64,000 bases of DNA from an uncultured Nostoc sp. (GTDB lineage Bacteria; Cyanobacteriota; Cyanobacteriia; Cyanobacteriales; Nostocaceae), in NCBI RefSeq assembly GCF_937863485.1, contig NZ_CALMFY010000216.1, forward strand, positions 19,219 through 83,218, read 5' to 3'. The first letter of the stretch is position 1. Every line of letters begins with the position of its first letter. A model generated the notes under the pieces. It saw nothing but the letters and a program-made list of their open reading frames with translations. It made no database searches and had not been told where the DNA came from. Shown one piece after another: positions 36,855 to 45,349 of this stretch. A program made the position numbers and the translations under genes.

Positions 36855-36893
36855 AATTCGCGGCTACACAGACAAAACCCACCTCCGTGGGTT
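36855..36893. repeat. dispersed repeat with AACCCA..TGGGTT hairpin in dndC/DGQHR promoter region
   Basis: ATTCGCGGCTACACAGACAA followed by the hairpin AACCCA-N6-TGGGTT. This type of repeat is common in Nostocales spacers. A second small hairpin (ATCCAATTTTTTGGAT, near 36926-36941) lies closer to the DGQHR gene. The 180-base region must contain both divergent promoters. Confidence 0.5.
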
Positions 36894-36981
36894 GAATAAA
36901 AGTTTTTAAAAACTTTACTACTAATATCCAATTTTTTGGATAATTAAACAACATAATCCTATTCTGTTTTTAAAATTTAAC

Positions 36982-38580
36982 ATGAAAGAGAGTGCATCTA
37001 ACCCAACTGCTGACATCGCTAGAGAGTACCTGGAGCGAGAAAACAAGGAAAAACAGGTACTTTCTTTACTGCTGGAAAACTTTTTAGGGAGAAAAGATCA
37101 GATTCTCGTTCAAAAAACCGAGATGGGTGGTACTGAGGCTTATGTTAGCTCTGTTACACTGGAATGGTTTGCAGGTCGTGTTCACTTTGCCTCTGGCTTA
37201 CCTCTGTTTCAAAAAAAGTATAATCCAGAGACTGATAATGTCGAGATAGACGCAGATAGTATTGATGAAATTCAGCAGCGTCCCCTTGATTGGTCACGTC
37301 AAGCGCCGCTAGTGCAGTATTTAGCCGCTCGACAAAATCATAAATTTCCACCAGTGCTGGTGGTGATTAATCAACCGTGGGTGGATAATCCCAAAGCTGC
37401 TGAGTGGGATAGTGAAGGACGCGCCACAAAATCTACTACTGATTTTATACCCCTAGATAAAGACGGTAAGGTAGGTCTGTTAAATATTTCTGAAGATGAT
37501 GTGACTATTTATGCGTTAGATGGTCAACACCGATTAATGGGTGTACAGGGGTTGATGGAGTTAATCAAAACTCGTAAACTCCAGCGCTATAAAAAAGATA
37601 AAGGTGCTGATGACAGTTTTATTACAGTAAATGATTTGATAGAAAAATACCAAGTAGACCTTGCTTACTTGCAAAATTTACCCAAGGAAAAAATTGGTAT
37701 TGAGTTCATCTGTGCGGTAGCGGCTGGGGAAACTCGCACCCAGGCGAGGCGGAGGGTGAGATCGATTTTTGTTCATGTGAACCTGATGGCTGCACCCTTA
37801 ACTAAAGGGCAACTAACACAGTTGAATGAAGATGATGGTTTTGCGATCGTTGCTAGAAAAATTGCAGTTACACATCCACTATTAGAACAACGACAAGAGC
37901 GCAATCCCCGCGTTAATTGGAATAGTGCAACAGTGGCTTCCAATTCTACAGTTTTAACGACTTTGCAAGCTCTGCAAGATATGTCTGAGCGATATTTGGG
38001 TCAAAAGTTCCCCCACTGGAAACCCTTGGAGAAAGGTCTAATTCCCATGCGTCCAGAGGATGAAGAACTTGAGCAGGGAATTGAGGAATTCAGGAAGCTA
38101 TTTGATTATTTAGCTAGTCTTTCCAGTTATAAAATTTTAGAACACGAGGATACACCAGCTTTGCGGAGGTTCAGCTTTGAGAAGGATGGAGGTGAAGGAA
38201 ATATGCTTTTCCGTCCGGTTGCTCAAGTTGCATTGGCGCAAGCGTTGGGAATTTTGGTCTTTAAAAAAGGTTTCTCACTGGCAGATATTTTTAAGAAACT
38301 GCGGAAGTTTGACCAGCAAGGTGGTTTTAGTGGTATGGAATATCCCCAATCTCTGTGGTATGGGGTTTTGTATGACCCAAATAAAAAGCGGGTGCAGGTT
38401 GCTGGACGAGATTTGGCGGCGAAGTTATTGGTTTATATCCTGGGTGGAATTCAGGAACAGATGGAACGTGCTGAACTTCGTAAGGTTTTAGCTGATGCTA
38501 GGACTGTGGAAGATAAAACTATAAATTTTGATGGCGAGTTTGTTGAACCCAAGCAAGTAGGACTTCCATCTGTCCTGTAA
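36982..38580 (+). CDS. DGQHR-domain protein of the Dnd locus (DndB-related)
   Basis: A 532-residue protein with the eponymous motif ALDGQHRLMGVQGL at about residue 178, which defines the DndB/DGQHR superfamily. It is larger than classical DndB (about 360-390 residues) and lacks its FPAIRGIQAGREYY-like N-terminus, so it is better read as the separate Dnd-associated DGQHR protein. DndB represses dnd transcription and tunes phosphorothioation in other bacteria; whether this one does so is unknown. It is divergent from dndC. The next plus-strand gene (AIPR) follows after 123 bases. Confidence 0.85.
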   Translation: MKESASNPTADIAREYLERENKEKQVLSLLLENFLGRKDQILVQKTEMGGTEAYVSSVTLEWFAGRVHFASGLPLFQKKYNPETDNVEIDADSIDEIQQRPLDWSRQAPLVQYLAARQNHKFPPVLVVINQPWVDNPKAAEWDSEGRATKSTTDFIPLDKDGKVGLLNISEDDVTIYALDGQHRLMGVQGLMELIKTRKLQRYKKDKGADDSFITVNDLIEKYQVDLAYLQNLPKEKIGIEFICAVAAGETRTQARRRVRSIFVHVNLMAAPLTKGQLTQLNEDDGFAIVARKIAVTHPLLEQRQERNPRVNWNSATVASNSTVLTTLQALQDMSERYLGQKFPHWKPLEKGLIPMRPEDEELEQGIEEFRKLFDYLASLSSYKILEHEDTPALRRFSFEKDGGEGNMLFRPVAQVALAQALGILVFKKGFSLADIFKKLRKFDQQGGFSGMEYPQSLWYGVLYDPNKKRVQVAGRDLAAKLLVYILGGIQEQMERAELRKVLADARTVEDKTINFDGEFVEPKQVGLPSVL

Positions 38581-38703
38581 GGATTGTATATAAGATGACG
38601 TTTCTGTAGTTGCATTTAGCCAAAGTACGAGTGTATAATTTTGTGAGTGTCCAGTTGGGCATAAAACATAAGCAAGGCGTTCTGTAGAGCGCAGGAAAAA
38701 TAA

Positions 38704-39909
38704 ATGGCTACAAAAATAACAGCTCCTTTCTTCGCTACTGCTGCTTGTAAAGCATACAAAGAGGATAAAGAGTCCAGTCGAGTAATTTGGAATCTAACAG
38801 TCCCTCTATGCCAAGTGCCTCAAGGTTTGCCTCTAGATCCCAATGCCAGACTAGCCAACGAAAATCGGCGGACTGTAAAGAGTATGTTGACTACTCTGGC
38901 ACAAAAGCCAGAAGAGTTTATTTTCTATAACAATGGAATTTTAATTGTTGCAGACTCAATACAGGTTAAAGGTCATGGTACCGGTGGAGGATTTGACGTT
39001 GAGCTTTTACTTGTTAGTCCTGAGGAAGGACAGGAAGACAATTTCATAGGTAATGGTATCGTAAATGGTGGGCACACTTACACTGCTATCACAAAAGCCC
39101 GCAGTCATTACGATAAATTAAAATCAAAAGGATCTAAACCAAAACTTAACCAACAAACTGGTAAGGCTGACTACTCAGAGTTGGAAGATGCTAGTGTGCA
39201 AATTTTTGTGCTGGTCAACATCAGCCAAGAAGAAATATCAAATATCAGCAGGTATCGTAATACTAGTGAGAGTGTTGAGGAGTTTAGTCTTAAAAACCTA
39301 GCTAAAGATTGGGACATCATCGAAGAATACCTTCCTGCTGGATGTAAATCTTATGTTGCTTTCAGAGAGGGTGAAAATAAGCAATTTGATGTGACTGATT
39401 TGGTTCGTCGCCTTGCTTGCATTAATAATAAGTTGTACCCCTGGCGAGGTTCAGACGGTTCACCTAAAAATCCTAGTGCAACTTGCTCTGCATACGGAAC
39501 TCTCATTAAGAATTGGAAAAAGGAAGACTTTAGGGAGATTGTGCCTTTACTTAAAGATATACTCTATATTGAGGAGTGCCTTCGTGATGAGTATGATCGG
39601 CAAAAAGGGCTGAGTAAGCTAAACGGCGTTGAAAAGAAGACTTATCAGTTCATCACAGGTAAGCAATTTAATCACACCCTTCCCATTACTTTCGTATTTC
39701 CTATTCTTGCAGCCTTCCGTGTATTTATCAAAGATGGAAAGTGGGAGAGTCCTATTGAAAAGTTATGGGATGAAATGGGAAACACCCTCCTGAATAACTT
39801 GCTAACCGCCTACAGAAATGAGGGTAGGGGAAATCCAGCCGCCTTTGGGCGTTCTGCTTCAACATGGTCTAACCTTCTTTTAGTTCCCATGTTGAAGTTA
39901 ACTGAATAG
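38704..39909 (+). CDS. AIPR family protein (abortive-infection-type phage resistance)
   Basis: A 401-residue protein matching the AIPR family (PF10592): NRRTVKSMLTTLAQKPEEF, FYNNGILIVAD and the conserved GIVNGGHTYTAITKA. Founding members were linked to abortive infection phage resistance, and relatives appear in restriction or defence clusters; the molecular action is unknown. The NGGHT motif is reminiscent of the DGQHR group upstream, so both may bind similar DNA features; this is inference. A bidirectional terminator follows. Confidence 0.8.
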   Translation: MATKITAPFFATAACKAYKEDKESSRVIWNLTVPLCQVPQGLPLDPNARLANENRRTVKSMLTTLAQKPEEFIFYNNGILIVADSIQVKGHGTGGGFDVELLLVSPEEGQEDNFIGNGIVNGGHTYTAITKARSHYDKLKSKGSKPKLNQQTGKADYSELEDASVQIFVLVNISQEEISNISRYRNTSESVEEFSLKNLAKDWDIIEEYLPAGCKSYVAFREGENKQFDVTDLVRRLACINNKLYPWRGSDGSPKNPSATCSAYGTLIKNWKKEDFREIVPLLKDILYIEECLRDEYDRQKGLSKLNGVEKKTYQFITGKQFNHTLPITFVFPILAAFRVFIKDGKWESPIEKLWDEMGNTLLNNLLTAYRNEGRGNPAAFGRSASTWSNLLLVPMLKLTE

Positions 39910-39933
39910 TTAAACTTACCTGAGCGTTAATAA

Positions 39934-39973
39934 CTATACCCATATTGGCAGTTAAACTCTTATATGGGTATAG
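39934..39973. terminator. bidirectional terminator between convergent AIPR and HNH genes
   Basis: CTATACCCATAT (39934-39945) pairs perfectly with ATATGGGTATAG (39962-39973) over 12 bp, with a 16-base loop. It lies midway between two convergent stop codons. Confidence 0.7.
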
Positions 39974-39986
39974 CTTGATATTTATT

Positions 39987-40967
39987 TCATCTTAATTGAA
40001 ATACGTTTTGGCGATGCCATTGAAGTGCTTCCAGTTCTGGAAAATGTTGCTCTGTGTTTGGTAAAACTATTGTTTCACCATGAAAATCTTTCATAGGTTT
40101 AGCATGGGGAGATGCTTCTTCCAAATCATTAGTAACTATAATTTTGTATTGCTCATCTACAGCAAACCAACCCCTATCAAATGCCCAATGATGGTTTTTA
40201 CACAGTGCTATTCCATTATGGATTCTACTGTCATAGAATTGTGAGAATGGCTTGATGTGTGCGCCATCAACGATATTTTGACTTACAGATTTAGTTACTT
40301 TTAGCCCACAAAAAGCGCATTTGTAATCATAAATATTTACAATTGCTTTTCTGAAAAAAGCATTTCTAATTACTGCTTTTCTTAACCTCCATGTAGGATT
40401 AGCATCTAAATTACTATAATCAATAGTTTTGTCTATTTTTAAGGGGATATCTTGAAAATTTTGGTTAATGTTTAAAAAATTTTCTATCGTATTATCTTCA
40501 GGTGGAAGCCAAGCTGAAACAAGTGCATCAATTAATATTTGCCTAGAAATTTGATCTTTAATGAAATTAAATAGTTCCTCATCAAAATATGCATAGTCAA
40601 CATCTTCCTTAAGTTTGGGAATTGTTTGCGGACGACCACCATCATATCTAGAACTATACTTGAGATGCCAAAATTTCCCCTGATCATTTTTTAGATGAAA
40701 AAAAGGAAGGGCAAAATCACTTCCCTTAAAAGTACTAGATGCAAGTACTTCCCAATACTTCTTGAAGGTATCAATCAATTCATCTGATATGGTGATACGA
40801 TTATCTGTTATTAAATGTTGTGTAAATAGGTCAATTATAGATAAAAGTAATATGGGTTTATTAAGAGCATCACCCTTTTTCTGAGTTTTATATACCTTAA
40901 TATGAGAAAAACATTCACAATAATAAACTAAACTACGCTGATTTGCTGGCTGTTGTGCTTTACTCAT
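39987..40967 (-). CDS. HNH endonuclease, probable phosphorothioate-DNA-dependent (SBD-HNH)
   Basis: A 326-residue protein. The C-terminal part is an HNH_2 nuclease: CAFCGLKV, IVDGAHIKPFSQF, NGIALCKNHHWAFDRGWF, with Cys pairs for zinc and the catalytic His/Asn/His. The N-terminal 170 residues (ALNKPILLLSIIDLF, FALPFFHLKNDQGKFWHL) resemble the sulfur-binding domain of type IV nucleases such as ScoMcrA that recognise phosphorothioated DNA. It is 9 bases downstream of a Dnd-associated gene on the same strand. Such an enzyme would cut foreign PT-DNA, or conflict with self PT-DNA, depending on sequence context. Confidence 0.75.
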   Translation of the reverse strand: MSKAQQPANQRSLVYYCECFSHIKVYKTQKKGDALNKPILLLSIIDLFTQHLITDNRITISDELIDTFKKYWEVLASSTFKGSDFALPFFHLKNDQGKFWHLKYSSRYDGGRPQTIPKLKEDVDYAYFDEELFNFIKDQISRQILIDALVSAWLPPEDNTIENFLNINQNFQDIPLKIDKTIDYSNLDANPTWRLRKAVIRNAFFRKAIVNIYDYKCAFCGLKVTKSVSQNIVDGAHIKPFSQFYDSRIHNGIALCKNHHWAFDRGWFAVDEQYKIIVTNDLEEASPHAKPMKDFHGETIVLPNTEQHFPELEALQWHRQNVFQLR

Positions 40968-40976
40968 TATGATGAT

Positions 40977-41450
40977 TTATGAAAGAAATTTGCTTAAATC
41001 AAAATCCTCTTCTTCGGAGTTATCTTGAAACCTTTCATGACTGAGAATCAATAAAATTCTTTCAGAATAATCTACTGCACCCCGGATTTCTGATTGTAAT
41101 ATTTCAAGTCCACCATTGGCATATTCTTCAAAAATATAATTACGTTTTTCGTTATTGTTTCCTTCTTGGAGAGATAAAACTTTTATATCTTGAGTTTCAG
41201 CAATTGCTATTAAATTTATTACCGTATTATATCCCCTGACTATAAACTGTTCTTGGGGTATTGGCGACGGTTCTCTTTTAGAAATCTCTCCCAAAGCCAC
41301 CCGCTTTTTATGCTTTGCACCCAAAGCTGCTGCAAACACAATTACATCAGCAAAAGTCTGAAAAGGGCCTGTTCCACCATCTGAAGATGTTAAATCTTTC
41401 ACCAACTCAGCCTTATCTTTAGCAACCCTGATTCTGCCAGTTTCAGCCAT
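40977..41450 (-). CDS. Dnd system-associated protein 4-like
   Basis: A 157-residue protein resembling the family called dnd system-associated protein 4. Typical stretches are GRIRVAKDKAELVKDLT, FQTFADVIVFAAALGAKHKK, FEEYANGGLEIL and DYSERILLILSHERF. The family has no established activity and is found only with phosphorothioation gene sets, as far as I know. It immediately precedes the HNH nuclease gene, so the two are probably one functional pair (regulator, inhibitor or adaptor of the nuclease). Confidence 0.75.
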   Translation of the reverse strand: MAETGRIRVAKDKAELVKDLTSSDGGTGPFQTFADVIVFAAALGAKHKKRVALGEISKREPSPIPQEQFIVRGYNTVINLIAIAETQDIKVLSLQEGNNNEKRNYIFEEYANGGLEILQSEIRGAVDYSERILLILSHERFQDNSEEEDFDLSKFLS

Positions 41451-41494
41451 GATACTAATATTTACATTGTTGCTATTTTAACCGAAAGCCAAAA

Positions 41495-41523
41495 GCGATG
41501 CCTACAGCGGGCTTTGCCTACGC
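41495..41523. repeat. dispersed palindromic repeat
   Basis: GCGATGCCTACAGCGGGCTT followed by TGCCTACGC; same family as 3792-3820. It lies between the Dnd-associated gene and the broken Uma2 gene. Confidence 0.7.
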
Positions 41524-41563
41524 ACATTTGAGATATTATTTTATACTAGTGTATAAGCGATCG

Positions 41564-42118
41564 CTAAATAAACAAATTATCCACTAACATAGTCCATCTT
41601 GGTACTGCGGGTTCAGCTTCCGCCACCTCACCACGGCGATACACTTGTGGTTCTTCAGGATCACCAGCACGATATACTCTAATAACTTCCTCTTTGAGTA
41701 CATCCACATCCTAAACTACCAAAGTACCCGCCACAAAATAATCACAACGTTTGCTAGCCATATCTTTCTCTGCTGTCTCACCATAATCATTTTCACTTCT
41801 CACCTCAGCAGCAAACACAGGCGCACCATTGAGGAATCTCCCACCTGTAGGTTTACCAGTATAAAATGCGGCATCAGGACTTAAAGAACGACGATTAGGG
41901 AGATTGACAAGAAAACCGACATTATCAGGCAAAGCATAACCACTTTTTGTCAGACGTTCATAATCCCGTAGACTTGCGTAAATTTCACCGCCTGCACGTC
42001 CTGGTAAAAACCCAATTGGAGACATCAGCATCAATTTTCCATTGACAATCTCTGCTTTACAATTGTCAGGTAAGTGGTACAAATCTTCAATAGTTGCTTC
42101 AGTTTTAATACTCATCAA
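41564..42118 (-). pseudogene. Uma2 family gene interrupted by in-frame TAG
   Basis: The frame begins at ATG 42118 (MMSIKTEATIEDLYHLP) and shows Uma2 features: AEIVNGKLMLMSP, SLSPDAAFYTGKPTGG and FAAEVRSENDY with a following Lys. A TAG at 41713-41711 (codon 136) interrupts it after CDYFVAGTLVV. The same frame continues DVDVLKEEVIRVYRAGDPEE, then RRGEVAEAEPAVPRW, and stops at 41564 (185 codons). Uma2 proteins commonly read GTLVVWDVD here, so TGG to TAG is likely. The catalytic core would survive truncation but the C-terminal strands would be missing. Confidence 0.8.
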
Positions 42119-42216
42119 ACATCTTCTAATTAGTTAACGATAACCTGAATTTCAGCATCTTATCTCCTCTCTTCCCTCCGCGTCCTCTGCGCTTTGGCGG
42201 TTCGTTTCTCCAAAAC

Positions 42217-42786
42217 TTATATTGCAAACAGAACATCCTCATAAACCAAAGAAATAGGAAAGTGAAAATCAACACTAGTTAAATTAACTTCATCCCCTTC
42301 TTCATAAGGATGTAACTCCCAAATTCCTTTATCATTTAACCGAAAACAATCTAAACTGACTTTTTCAGCGTCAATGAGGACATATTCTTGCAGAGTCTCG
42401 ATACGGCGATACTGTGTAAATTTACGACCTCTGTCGTAAGCTTCTGTACTAAGAGAGAGAACTTCGACAATTAGACAAGGATACTGAATAAATTTAATAG
42501 CTTGTCTGTCCCTTTCATCACAACTCACCACAACATCCGGGTAGTGAAACGGCCCGTTCTCAGATACACCTACTTTTGCATCTGCCATAAAAGCGCGACA
42601 CGAACCCCCTCGTAAGTGGCTTTTTAACGCCGAAGCCAAATTGAGAGCAATACTAGTATGGGGAATAGTACCCCCAGTCATGGCGAAGACTTCACCATTG
42701 ATATATTCGTATTTAATATCTTGGTGTTCTTCCCATTCCAAGTATTCCTGGGGAGTCATATACTTTCCGTCTGGACTCGCAATCAT
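42217..42786 (-). CDS. Uma2 family (DUF820) putative endonuclease
   Basis: A complete 189-residue Uma2 protein: YMTPQEYLEWEEHQDIKYEY, INGEVFAMTGG, FHYPDVVVSCDERDRQAI, and LIVEVLSLSTEAYDRGRKF with the acidic and basic active-site residues. It starts 12 bases after the end of the SMC-like ATPase gene on the same strand, so it belongs to that operon. Its role is unknown; Uma2 genes are numerous in cyanobacteria and their presence here may be incidental. Confidence 0.87.
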   Translation of the reverse strand: MIASPDGKYMTPQEYLEWEEHQDIKYEYINGEVFAMTGGTIPHTSIALNLASALKSHLRGGSCRAFMADAKVGVSENGPFHYPDVVVSCDERDRQAIKFIQYPCLIVEVLSLSTEAYDRGRKFTQYRRIETLQEYVLIDAEKVSLDCFRLNDKGIWELHPYEEGDEVNLTSVDFHFPISLVYEDVLFAI

Positions 42787-42798
42787 ATACTTTATCCT

Positions 42799-44871
42799 TT
42801 AAACATTACGTTCAATCGCAATAATTTCAGTATATTCATACTCGTTCGGACTTTGTTTCACCAAAGGATATCTTTCTCCACCCAACTTAATATAATCTTG
42901 TTCGCAATCTGGCTTAGAAGAATAATACGTCAGCACATATTCTCTACCAATTCTGTCTGTCATTTCTGCTTCTACTTCACCCCGCCACTGAGTCTTAGTA
43001 ACTAAAACTATCAACTGATTCGCTAATTGGGGAATTGTTTTCGCAATATGTCGCCGCGAACTTTCATCTAAACTACCGAAAGGTGAATCCATGACAATTG
43101 GGAAAGTGCTACTATCGGGAATCATCATCATTTTTCGCTTCTCACTCCATTCGCGTACTTTGTCAATGATGCTGGCAATAAAAGATAAACTGAGAATCTG
43201 ATTTTCTCCAGTGGATGCTGCAACTGGTGCTTCTATCCCTGTAGTATTTTCTACTAATGTCAATTCATATTTATCGCTAATTCTAGGAATGTATGGAGTT
43301 ACAGAAATCTCTGTGAATATCTCTTGGACTCGCTTTTCTAGTTGCAGACGAAATTGTTGTTCTTGACGATTTCTAACTTCTGTTAACCGTTCGATTGCAT
43401 CTTGAGTGGCATTAATCCGTCGCTGTGCTAAAGTTTGCTTGTCTTCATTCAGCTTTTGTTTAGCAATTTGTTTGTTTAAACCTTCAATTTCAGTTGTAAG
43501 TTGAGCAATTTGCTGCTGATTTGCACCCTGTTCTCGATTCAATTCATCAATTTTACTTTCAATTTCATCTAACCGTTTTTGTAAATTGCTAATTTCTTCA
43601 TTAGCATCTTTTCGCAACCGTTCTTGAATATTGTCTAAATCGCCTTCAATTTGGGATATACTTTGCCTTAATTGATTAATCCTAGTTTGTTCTCTATCAA
43701 CTTCTTCCCAAAATCCTATCGCTTGCTTATCAATTTCATCTACTTGTGCGCTCATCCGAATTGCAGTTTCTTCCACCGCTGAGGAACCTGCTCTATTTAA
43801 CCAAGTAGTCACATGAGTATGAGAATGATTACCCTCGTGTAATTCTGCGCCACAAATACAGCGTTGAGAATTGAGTAAATCATTCACAAATTCCCGCGAA
43901 ATTCCTGATGTTAACTCGCCTCGCTGCTTCAAATCATTGATAATTCCTCGGAACTGTGCTGTAGTCTCCGACAGTAAAACGGTATAACCCCGCGCGGAAA
44001 TAACTTTTTTCAGCGCTTCTTTGGTTTTTTTATATTCTTCTTGGTTCGCCGCTTTCTGCGATTCTAAATTCTGCCATCTTTCTTGCAATTCCTTAGCAGC
44101 ACTAAGTTCTCTCAAACGGTTACTTGTCTCTTTTTTAAAGGTTTGTTGATATTCTAACTCTTCTTTAATTTCCGTTTGCCGTTTGGTAATGCGTTCACGC
44201 TCTCGCTCTATCTTTTCTTGCTGTCGTAACAGTTGTTTAGTTTCGGAATCACCAATAGCTTTTAACTCATTTTCTAGAGTTTTTTTAGCATCTCCCAAAT
44301 GTCTGATGGAACGGTTAATTACCTCCACACCCAAGAAAATTTTTGTAGCTTCGGCAATTTCAGCTTTTTTATCAGAACGGACTATTTGTTCAATTCGTTC
44401 GCCGTCAAAGAAAAAATATTGATGTAAACTAGCCGGTAAAATTTGATTGATTATATCGTCTGGTTGCTGATTTGGTATATTCCATTTACCATCGTCCCCA
44501 CTAACCCACATGGTTAACTGAGTTTTGCCAGCATCAAAGTCACTTTCGTTTTTGTAACCCCGACAGGCGCGTTTAACTCGATAGCGTTTACCTTCATGTT
44601 CCCAGCCAATTTCTACCCAACATTCTACAGCTTGACCTTTTTGATTTTCTGCGATCGTACGCTTATTTACTAACTGCTCTATCGATGCAAACGCTGCACT
44701 AAATTTATCATACAGTACCCACGTAAAGGCATTTAGCAAGCTAGTTTTACCAGAGCCATTATTGCCATGAATAATTGTCGTGTTGTGAACATCTCCACCA
44801 GCCAGGATCATCTCTGGTGTCGTACCATAAAAGGAGCGAAAGTTGCATAGCTTGATTGAAGTCAGCTTCAT
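42799..44871 (-). CDS. SMC/Rad50-like AAA ATPase in defence island
   Basis: A 690-residue ATPase with IHGNNGSGKTSLLNAFTW (Walker A) at about residue 34, a FFFDGERIEQIVRSDKKAE motif like DndD, two long coiled coils (about 190-290, 370-500) separated by CICGAELHEGNH (a zinc-hook-like CxCG), then the ABC signature STGENQILSLSF and Walker B FPIVMDSPFGSLDE. This is the architecture of DndD/Rad50-type DNA machines. It is a paralogue-like relative of DndD rather than a duplicate. A 57-residue gene overlaps its start by four bases (ATGA). It may act in restriction or DNA end processing; no nuclease subunit is obvious. Confidence 0.87.
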   Translation of the reverse strand: MKLTSIKLCNFRSFYGTTPEMILAGGDVHNTTIIHGNNGSGKTSLLNAFTWVLYDKFSAAFASIEQLVNKRTIAENQKGQAVECWVEIGWEHEGKRYRVKRACRGYKNESDFDAGKTQLTMWVSGDDGKWNIPNQQPDDIINQILPASLHQYFFFDGERIEQIVRSDKKAEIAEATKIFLGVEVINRSIRHLGDAKKTLENELKAIGDSETKQLLRQQEKIERERERITKRQTEIKEELEYQQTFKKETSNRLRELSAAKELQERWQNLESQKAANQEEYKKTKEALKKVISARGYTVLLSETTAQFRGIINDLKQRGELTSGISREFVNDLLNSQRCICGAELHEGNHSHTHVTTWLNRAGSSAVEETAIRMSAQVDEIDKQAIGFWEEVDREQTRINQLRQSISQIEGDLDNIQERLRKDANEEISNLQKRLDEIESKIDELNREQGANQQQIAQLTTEIEGLNKQIAKQKLNEDKQTLAQRRINATQDAIERLTEVRNRQEQQFRLQLEKRVQEIFTEISVTPYIPRISDKYELTLVENTTGIEAPVAASTGENQILSLSFIASIIDKVREWSEKRKMMMIPDSSTFPIVMDSPFGSLDESSRRHIAKTIPQLANQLIVLVTKTQWRGEVEAEMTDRIGREYVLTYYSSKPDCEQDYIKLGGERYPLVKQSPNEYEYTEIIAIERNV

Positions 44872-45041
44872 CGCACCTCTTCCTTAATAATGTCCAAAAT
44901 ATTATCATTTATATGGCTGTTAATCTTCTTATCTAGCCTGCCTTTTTCTAGCTTCCATACCCGCTCAATAATTTGCCGTACTTCCGGTGGAGCGCTGGTT
45001 ATTGGCTCCTGTACATCATCGATATTCGCCTCTTGTGACAT
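44868..45041 (-). CDS. 57-residue protein coupled to the SMC-like ATPase
   Basis: A short frame from ATG 45041 (MSQEANIDDVQEP) to TGA 44868, overlapping the ATPase start as ATGA, so it is probably translationally coupled. The protein is charged and helical: PPEVRQIIERVWKLEKGRLD, then NDNILDIIKEEVR. There is no known domain. The overlap and the good coding character support a real gene; a small accessory subunit of the ATPase is likely. Confidence 0.65.
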   Translation of the reverse strand: MSQEANIDDVQEPITSAPPEVRQIIERVWKLEKGRLDKKINSHINDNILDIIKEEVR

Positions 45042-45203
45042 ATTGGATTTTGAAATATACTTTTATCTATATTTTAACTTTCCCTAGTGCTGCCTTCGCC
45101 TCTGTAAAGCCACTGTTTGTGTTATCTTTAAAATCCTAATTTTCTTTGAAAAAATACTTTATTGTTTAATTGTTTTCTGTTATAATTAATGTTAATAACT
45201 TAT

Positions 45204-45256
45204 ATTATAATGGGATGTAAGTGAAAATTTAAAAATTACTTACATCCCATTATAAT
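45204..45256. repeat. 19-bp perfect inverted repeat hairpin
   Basis: ATTATAATGGGATGTAAGT (45204-45222) and ACTTACATCCCATTATAAT (45238-45256) are perfect inverted copies around a 15-base AT loop. It lies in the 308-base gap between the helicase gene and the 57-residue gene. It could terminate the helicase transcript or be a tiny mobile element; no clean U tract is present. Confidence 0.6.
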
Positions 45257-45349
45257 CAAACTCATAACTTTATTATTTCATACTTAATGCTTCTTTTTTC
45301 AAAACTCTAAAAATTTTACAAAAAAAGACAACTATTCTCTGGTTGATCA

